DNA of 64,000 nt from JACVRM01 sp963755085 (GTDB taxonomy: Bacteria; Actinomycetota; Thermoleophilia; Gaiellales; Gaiellaceae): assembly GCA_963755085.1 (NCBI GenBank), contig CAVWIN010000005.1:211629-275628 (forward strand). The letters are read 5' to 3'. Position numbers and translations under genes: made by a program. Below, in pieces: positions 60,007 through 64,000 of the stretch (position 1 is the stretch's first letter; the number at the start of each line of letters is the position of its first letter). The notes beneath the pieces were generated by a model that saw only the letters and a program-made list of their open reading frames with translations, searched no databases and had not been told where the DNA came from.

Positions 60007-61698
60007 TTACGCCTCCTGCCGCACGGGGAGCGTAAAGCGGAATGTGCTGCCGCCGTCGACCGCGCTCTCGACCCAGAGCCGGCCGCCATGGAGCTCGACC
60101 AGCTTCCGCGAGAGCGGCAGGCCGAGCCCGGTGCCCTCGGCCTGCTTGCCGTCCGATGTCTGCTCGAACTCCTCGAAGATCGTCTCGAATTCGTCCGCCG
60201 GGATACCAGGGCCCGTGTCGGCCACTGCGAACTCCACCTGGCCGTCTTCGAGCCGGGCCGAGACATCAATCTGCCCGTCGCGCGGCGTGAACTTGACCGC
60301 GTTGGAGAGGAGGTTGAACACGACCTGGCGCACACGCCGCTCGTCGGCGCTGATTGTGATCTCCTCCGGTTCGGTCATCAGGGTAAGTTCGATGCGGCCG
60401 CGGCTCGCCCGCTCTGCGTGCAACGAGACGGCACTGTGGAGGACGTCCAGAACCGCCACGTCGGATAGCTGGAGCTCCATCCGGCCGGCCTCGATCTTCG
60501 CCAGGTCGAGCACGTCGTTGATCAGCGAGAGCAGGTGCTGGCCTGCTGCCAGGACGTCGTCGACGTAGGCGAGCTGGCGTTCGTTCAGCTCCCCGAACAT
60601 CTGCTCGTGCAGCACCTCGGAGAAGCCGATGATCGCGTTCAGCGGCGTCCGCAGCTCGTGCGACATCGTGGCCAGGAAGTCCGACTTGTGCCGGCTCGCG
60701 GTTTCCAGCTCGTGATACAGGCGCTGCAGCTCGTCGCTCATCCGGTTCACGTCCGCCGCGAGTGCGCCGATCTCGTCCCGGTTCGGCACCTCCACGTGAC
60801 CGGAGAAGTCGCCGGCCGCGATCGCAGCCAGCTGCCGCTGCGTCTTCCGCAGCGGTACGAGCAACGAGTCGGAGAGGAGCAGCCCGAGAGCGAGAGCCAG
60901 GAGAAGGCTGCCCACGCCGGCGCCGATGAGGAGATCCCGCGAATGGCCATACGAGGCCCGATCGGACGCGACGAGCGCGTCCGCGCGGGCCCGGGTCTGG
61001 CGAGTGAGGACGGCGAGCCGCTTCGCGAACGAAGCCGCCAACCTGTCGGACTCGACCGCGAACGGGCGAATCTTGCCCTGCGGCGTGCCGGAGGAGGCGG
61101 CGACGCAGAAGAAAGGGAAGCTCCGGCACATGGGGGAGCCGTACGGCAGGCCGAACGCGGTCGCGCCAACGGCCTCGAGCTTCCGCAACAACGATGGAGC
61201 GACGGCCTCGAGGGTGAGCGGCAGGTGCGGCGAGGCCACCCCGTTAGCTAGGCAGTCTCCACCGCCCGCGTCGAGACAGAGCCGGTTGAACTCGTTGCCG
61301 ATCTGCTGATCCAGAGCCGAGAGGAACCCGCGCGCGTAGGAGGCGGAATCGAAATGCGGGAGGTCCCGTTCGTCTGATCGCAAAGGCGCCTCGTTGGACG
61401 GCGCGCCTGGCTTGTTGGAGGGCTTTGCCACGCGGTAGTCGAGCAACTGTTTGAGCTGCGTCGCGTCCGTTTGGAGGAGCTGCTCGTAGACGCCCTGCTG
61501 CTGCAGCCTCCTCAGCTCCGTGCCGCGGGAGTTCGACTGGCCGAGCGCGACGAGACCGAGGACGGCGACGAGGGCGAGCAGGGCGGCGACGGCGAACGTG
61601 CCGAAGAGCTGCTTCGCCCGGATCGGCAGCGGAATGCGGGCGACCGCTCGTACCAGCGGATTGTCCGAACGCCAGCGAACGAGGAGGTTCGAGCTCAC
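60007..61698 (-). CDS. Transmembrane sensor histidine kinase (HAMP-HisKA-HATPase)
   Basis: 563 residues from GTG 61698. A helix near residue 35 (FGTFAVAALLALVAVLGLVA), an extracytoplasmic domain of about 230 residues with several Cys (RLCLDAGGGDCLANG, MCRSFPFFC), a second helix (LIGAGVGSLLLALALGLLLS), HAMP (VPLRKTQRQLAAIAAGDFSG), HisKA with H-box SHELRTPLNAIIGFSEVL, and HATPase N (NLLSNAVKFTP), G1 (DTGPGIP) and G2 (GTGLGLPLSRKLVELHGG) boxes. All catalytic features are intact. Its start overlaps the stop of the receiver gene by GTGA, so the two are a two-component pair. Confidence 0.92.
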   Translation of the reverse strand: MSSNLLVRWRSDNPLVRAVARIPLPIRAKQLFGTFAVAALLALVAVLGLVALGQSNSRGTELRRLQQQGVYEQLLQTDATQLKQLLDYRVAKPSNKPGAPSNEAPLRSDERDLPHFDSASYARGFLSALDQQIGNEFNRLCLDAGGGDCLANGVASPHLPLTLEAVAPSLLRKLEAVGATAFGLPYGSPMCRSFPFFCVAASSGTPQGKIRPFAVESDRLAASFAKRLAVLTRQTRARADALVASDRASYGHSRDLLIGAGVGSLLLALALGLLLSDSLLVPLRKTQRQLAAIAAGDFSGHVEVPNRDEIGALAADVNRMSDELQRLYHELETASRHKSDFLATMSHELRTPLNAIIGFSEVLHEQMFGELNERQLAYVDDVLAAGQHLLSLINDVLDLAKIEAGRMELQLSDVAVLDVLHSAVSLHAERASRGRIELTLMTEPEEITISADERRVRQVVFNLLSNAVKFTPRDGQIDVSARLEDGQVEFAVADTGPGIPADEFETIFEEFEQTSDGKQAEGTGLGLPLSRKLVELHGGRLWVESAVDGGSTFRFTLPVRQEA

Positions 61699-62063
61699 GC
61701 CAGGTGCCTGCGGACCTGGTCCGGGAACTCGCGGACACGGATCGGCTTTTCGAGGTAGCCATCGAAACCCTCGGCAAGAAAGCGCTCGCGGTCGCCCAAC
61801 ATCGTCGAGGATGTGAGTGCGACCACCAGGATCGCGGCCGTGCGCTCGTCCTCCCGCAGCTTCCGCAACGCCTCGGTCCCGTTCAGATCGGGCATGCGGA
61901 TGTCCATCAGGATGAGATCGGGCCGGTGTTCGACAGCGAGGGAGAGACCCTCGACGCCGCCCGCGGCTTCGAGCGTGCGGAACCCTGCGAACTGCAGGAC
62001 GTCGCGCGCGAGCCTCCGGTTCTGGTCGTTGTCGTCGACGATCAGGATCAACTCGTGGGCCAT
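61695..62063 (-). CDS. Single-domain response regulator (receiver)
   Basis: 122 residues: LILIVDDNDQNRRLARDVLQ (acid pocket), phosphoacceptor in DLILMDIRMPDLNGTEALRK, TAAILVVALTSSTMLGDRER and the Lys in GYLEKPIRVREFPDQV. No output domain. ATG 62063 has GAGGAGG upstream; a longer frame to 62204 is not conserved. Overlaps the kinase start downstream. Probably part of a phosphorelay or protein-protein output. Confidence 0.92.
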   Translation of the reverse strand: MAHELILIVDDNDQNRRLARDVLQFAGFRTLEAAGGVEGLSLAVEHRPDLILMDIRMPDLNGTEALRKLREDERTAAILVVALTSSTMLGDRERFLAEGFDGYLEKPIRVREFPDQVRRHLA

Positions 62064-62153
62064 CGCGATGCCTCCTCCTCGGGACGCTACGCTCTTCGGC
62101 CTCGCCGCAACAGCGTGCCGGCCTCCTCCGTCGCGGGGGCCTACCCTCTCCAC

Positions 62154-62669
62154 GTGTTCTCCGACTTCGACCGGGAGCGCCGGCGGATCGAGGAGGCGTT
62201 GCACGACGGCGTTCAGCAGGATCTCGCCGCGACGGTGGTGACGCTCGAGCTCGCACGGGAGCTTCTCGACTCCAAGCCGGCCGCTGTGCGCAAACTGCTC
62301 GAGGAGCTGGGTACCCAGGTCGAGGACGCGCTCGTTCGAGTGCGGGCGTTCGCCGCGACGGTCTATCCGTCGATCCTCCCCGCCCGCGGGCTGACCGATG
62401 CCCTGCGCACGCTCGATGTCGAAACCGTAAATCTGGAGCGGTACCCGCTCGAGATCGAGGAGGCGTTGTACTTCTCGTGTCGCGCCCTGCGAAGCCGAGC
62501 GGCCCGGGCTCGCGTGTGGGGCGACGGTGCCGTGCTTCGCCTCGAGCTCCTCGACGTCACCGCGGTCGAGGGCGACGAGCTTTCGCAGGCACGCGAGCGA
62601 ATCGCCGCGGTCGGCGGTCAGCTCGACCTCTCAGCCGGCCGTGTCTCTGCGACAGTCCCGCTCAGGTAG
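62154..62669 (+). CDS. Short HisKA_3-type kinase-like protein with degenerate ATPase domain
   Basis: 171 residues. The dimerisation/phosphoacceptor helix is good: RRRIEEALHDGVQQDLAATV, VTLELARELLD and FAATVYPSILPARGLTDALR. The remainder resembles a HATPase domain by order (IEEALYFSCRALRSRAARAR, then strands to VGGQLDLSAGRVSATVPLR) but lacks the DxGxG and GLGL boxes, so ATP binding is doubtful. GTG 62154 is my start; GTG at 62116 is possible. It is divergent from the receiver gene and overlaps the 3' end of the opposing regulator gene by 52 nt. Confidence 0.65.
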   Translation: MFSDFDRERRRIEEALHDGVQQDLAATVVTLELARELLDSKPAAVRKLLEELGTQVEDALVRVRAFAATVYPSILPARGLTDALRTLDVETVNLERYPLEIEEALYFSCRALRSRAARARVWGDGAVLRLELLDVTAVEGDELSQARERIAAVGGQLDLSAGRVSATVPLR

Positions 62670-64000
62670 AAGATCACCGCCTTCACGCGCTTGTGGACCG
62701 CGGTCTCCCAGGCCAGACCGAGCTTGAGGAAGATCGCGTGTATCGCCTTCTCGACCGTGCGTTCGCTCAGGCGCAGCGCCTCCGCGATCGCGGCGTTGTT
62801 CTTCCCCTCCGCCATTTCTCGGAGGACGTCGCTCTCTCTCTGCGTCAGCTCGTTCAGCGGGGAATCCTCGTGCCGGGTCTTCTGCGCGACGAGCGCCTCG
62901 ACGACTTTCGGATCGACGACCGATCCTCCCTCCGCGACGACCCGGATCGCCGCGACGAGCTGGCCGACGTCGTGGACGCGCTCCTTGAGGAGGTACGCGC
63001 GGCGCTCCGTCCCTGCCTCGAAGAGCGCGAGCGCGTAGGCGGGCTCCAGGTACTGGCTGAGTACGACCACCCCGACGTCCGGATGCTCGACGCGTAACCG
63101 GTCGGCCGCCCGAATCCCTTCGTCGAGGTTGCCCGGCGGCATGCGGATGTCGGTAACGACGACGTCGGGCCGCTCGGCCTCGATCGCGGCGAGCAACGAG
63201 TCGAGGTCCTCGCAGACGGCCGCTATCTCGAGGTCGGGGTTCGTCTCGAGCAGTCGCCTCATCCCCTCGCGGAGGAGGTAGTTGTCTTCGGCCAGCACGA
63301 CGCGCGTTGGCGGGAAGGGCGCAGCCTGTGTGGGTCGAGCGAGTCCGCTCGGAGCGGCGATCCCGGCCGACACCTCGAGTGCGGGATCCTGGATCAAGAT
63401 CCCCTTCTGCAACCGCTGCAGCGCGGGGCTCGGCTCGATTCCGAGCTCATCCACGAGCACCTCCCGTGCCTGCTGGTACGCCTCGAGCGCCTCTGCCTGA
63501 CGGTCGGCGCGGTAGAGCGCAAGCATCAGCTGGGCGCGAAGACGTTCGTGCAGCGGGTGTTCGCCAACGAGCACGTGCAGCTCGCCGAGCACCTCCTCGT
63601 GGCGCCCGAGCGCGAGGTCGCAGTCGATCCGGTCCATCAGCGCCGTCAGCCGTACCTCGTCGAGCTGCGCCACCTCGTCACGCCCATGCGATTCGAGCTG
63701 GAGGCCCGCCAGGGCGGGACCGCGCCAGAACGACAGCGCGTCGCGGAACTCTTGCGCCGCGGTGTCGAGTTGGCCTCTGGAGGCCGACTCGCGCGCGCGC
63801 GCGAGGACCCCGTGGGCGCGGGCGACGTCGAGGCGCTCAGGATCCAGGTGCAGCCGGTAACCGCCCGTCGCGGTCGCGATCGGGTCGTCGCCATTCCGCG
63901 TCAGCTTCTTGCGCAGCTGCGAGACGTAGACGGCGACCGCCTTGTGCGCCGTCGGCGGGGGCGCTTCCCCCAGAGCTCGTCGATCAGGCGATCGCGCGAG
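62618..64000 (-). CDS. SARP/BTAD-receiver-LuxR fusion regulator, partial, one frameshift
   Basis: At the window edge: trans_reg_C DNA-binding end DRLIDELWG, one missing base in the G run near 63960, then PPPTAHKAVAVYVSQLRKKL, DPIATATGGYRLHLDPERLD. The BTAD domain follows (LQLESHGRDEVAQLDEVRLT, LMLALYRADRQAEALEAYQQ), a full receiver (RVVLAEDNYLLREGMRRLLE, VVVTDIRMPPGNLDEGIRAA, AYLLKERVHDVGQLVAAIRV), and a LuxR helix-turn-helix (ELTQRESDVLREMAEGKNNA, AIAEALRLSERTVEKAIHAI). Two DNA-binding domains on one protein with a receiver between is unusual. The part from 63673 downward is in one clean frame. N-terminus lies outside the window. Confidence 0.82.
   Translation of the reverse strand, partial: LARSPDRRALGEAPPPTAHKAVAVYVSQLRKKLTRNGDDPIATATGGYRLHLDPERLDVARAHGVLARARESASRGQLDTAAQEFRDALSFWRGPALAGLQLESHGRDEVAQLDEVRLTALMDRIDCDLALGRHEEVLGELHVLVGEHPLHERLRAQLMLALYRADRQAEALEAYQQAREVLVDELGIEPSPALQRLQKGILIQDPALEVSAGIAAPSGLARPTQAAPFPPTRVVLAEDNYLLREGMRRLLETNPDLEIAAVCEDLDSLLAAIEAERPDVVVTDIRMPPGNLDEGIRAADRLRVEHPDVGVVVLSQYLEPAYALALFEAGTERRAYLLKERVHDVGQLVAAIRVVAEGGSVVDPKVVEALVAQKTRHEDSPLNELTQRESDVLREMAEGKNNAAIAEALRLSERTVEKAIHAIFLKLGLAWETAVHKRVKAVIFYLSGTVAETRPAERSS

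Noticed and set aside
1..64000. CRISPR arrays or complete insertion sequences
   Set aside because: No regularly spaced short repeats and no transposase with terminal inverted repeats were seen.

Overview
High-GC (about 70%) actinobacterial DNA. The closest feel is Thermoleophilia (Solirubrobacterales/Gaiellales): many BTAD/SARP and cyclase-ATPase regulators, BNR/PQQ propellers, F420-type oxidoreductases, an S53 peptidase, and short secreted beta-sandwich proteins. This placement is an inference from gene content. No rRNA, CRISPR array or intact transposase was seen. Two tRNA genes are present (Tyr-GTA, Thr-GGT).

Layout. 1-11.8 kb: mostly minus-strand housekeeping and accessory genes. These are a cation P-type ATPase (runs off the left edge), a prepilin peptidase with a nearby pilT scrap, a geranylgeranyl-reductase-like flavoprotein, tRNA-Tyr with a strong terminator, an S53 peptidase, a propeller+MoaD pair, NHL and PQQ propellers, and an FAD aromatic hydroxylase. 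12.1-32.0 kb: an island anchored on tRNA-Thr. The last 44 nt of the tRNA (anticodon loop to 3' end) recur four more times as direct repeats at 15418, 27212, 28649 and 31999. The repeats divide the region into four tandem segments whose right-hand flanks alternate between two sequence types. The segments carry a cyclase-ATPase regulator; a stress/redox set (NAD(P)H oxidoreductase, C_GCAxxG_C_C protein, sigma-70 factor, universal stress proteins, F420-type reductase, two ABC export pairs); a frameshifted metallo-hydrolase; and a sialidase-like propeller with a GntR regulator. No intact integrase is present, and gene scraps sit at the repeat junctions. 32.4-43.2 kb: a large esterase-like secreted protein, a BTAD-ATPase-WD40 regulator split by one frameshift, small secreted proteins, a methyltransferase and a metallophosphatase.

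43.3-52.2 kb: a compact cluster. Seven minus-strand genes, six of their junctions overlapping or within 5 bp, encode a dehydrogenase, a PTPS-like enzyme, a GT4 glycosyltransferase, a methyltransferase, a flippase-like membrane protein, a RibD-type reductase and GTP cyclohydrolase II. Converging on them is a gene fusing a CDP-alcohol phosphatidyltransferase to an alkaline-phosphatase/LTA-synthase-like domain. Together they look like a pathway making a GTP-derived pyrimidine or pterin, decorating it, and moving or attaching it to lipid. This is the best candidate for an undescribed system.

52.2-64 kb: an eroded stretch with an integrase scrap, a broken CDF transporter, a two-component system bracketed by two paralogous secreted proteins, and a broken BMP-type binding protein. 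It ends with a second signalling group: hybrid-like kinase, receiver, a short HisKA_3 protein, and a SARP-receiver-LuxR fusion that runs off the right edge. Single-base frameshifts are frequent, especially after 49 kb. Many lie in G/C runs of otherwise well-conserved genes, so sequencing or assembly error is a real possibility alongside true decay.
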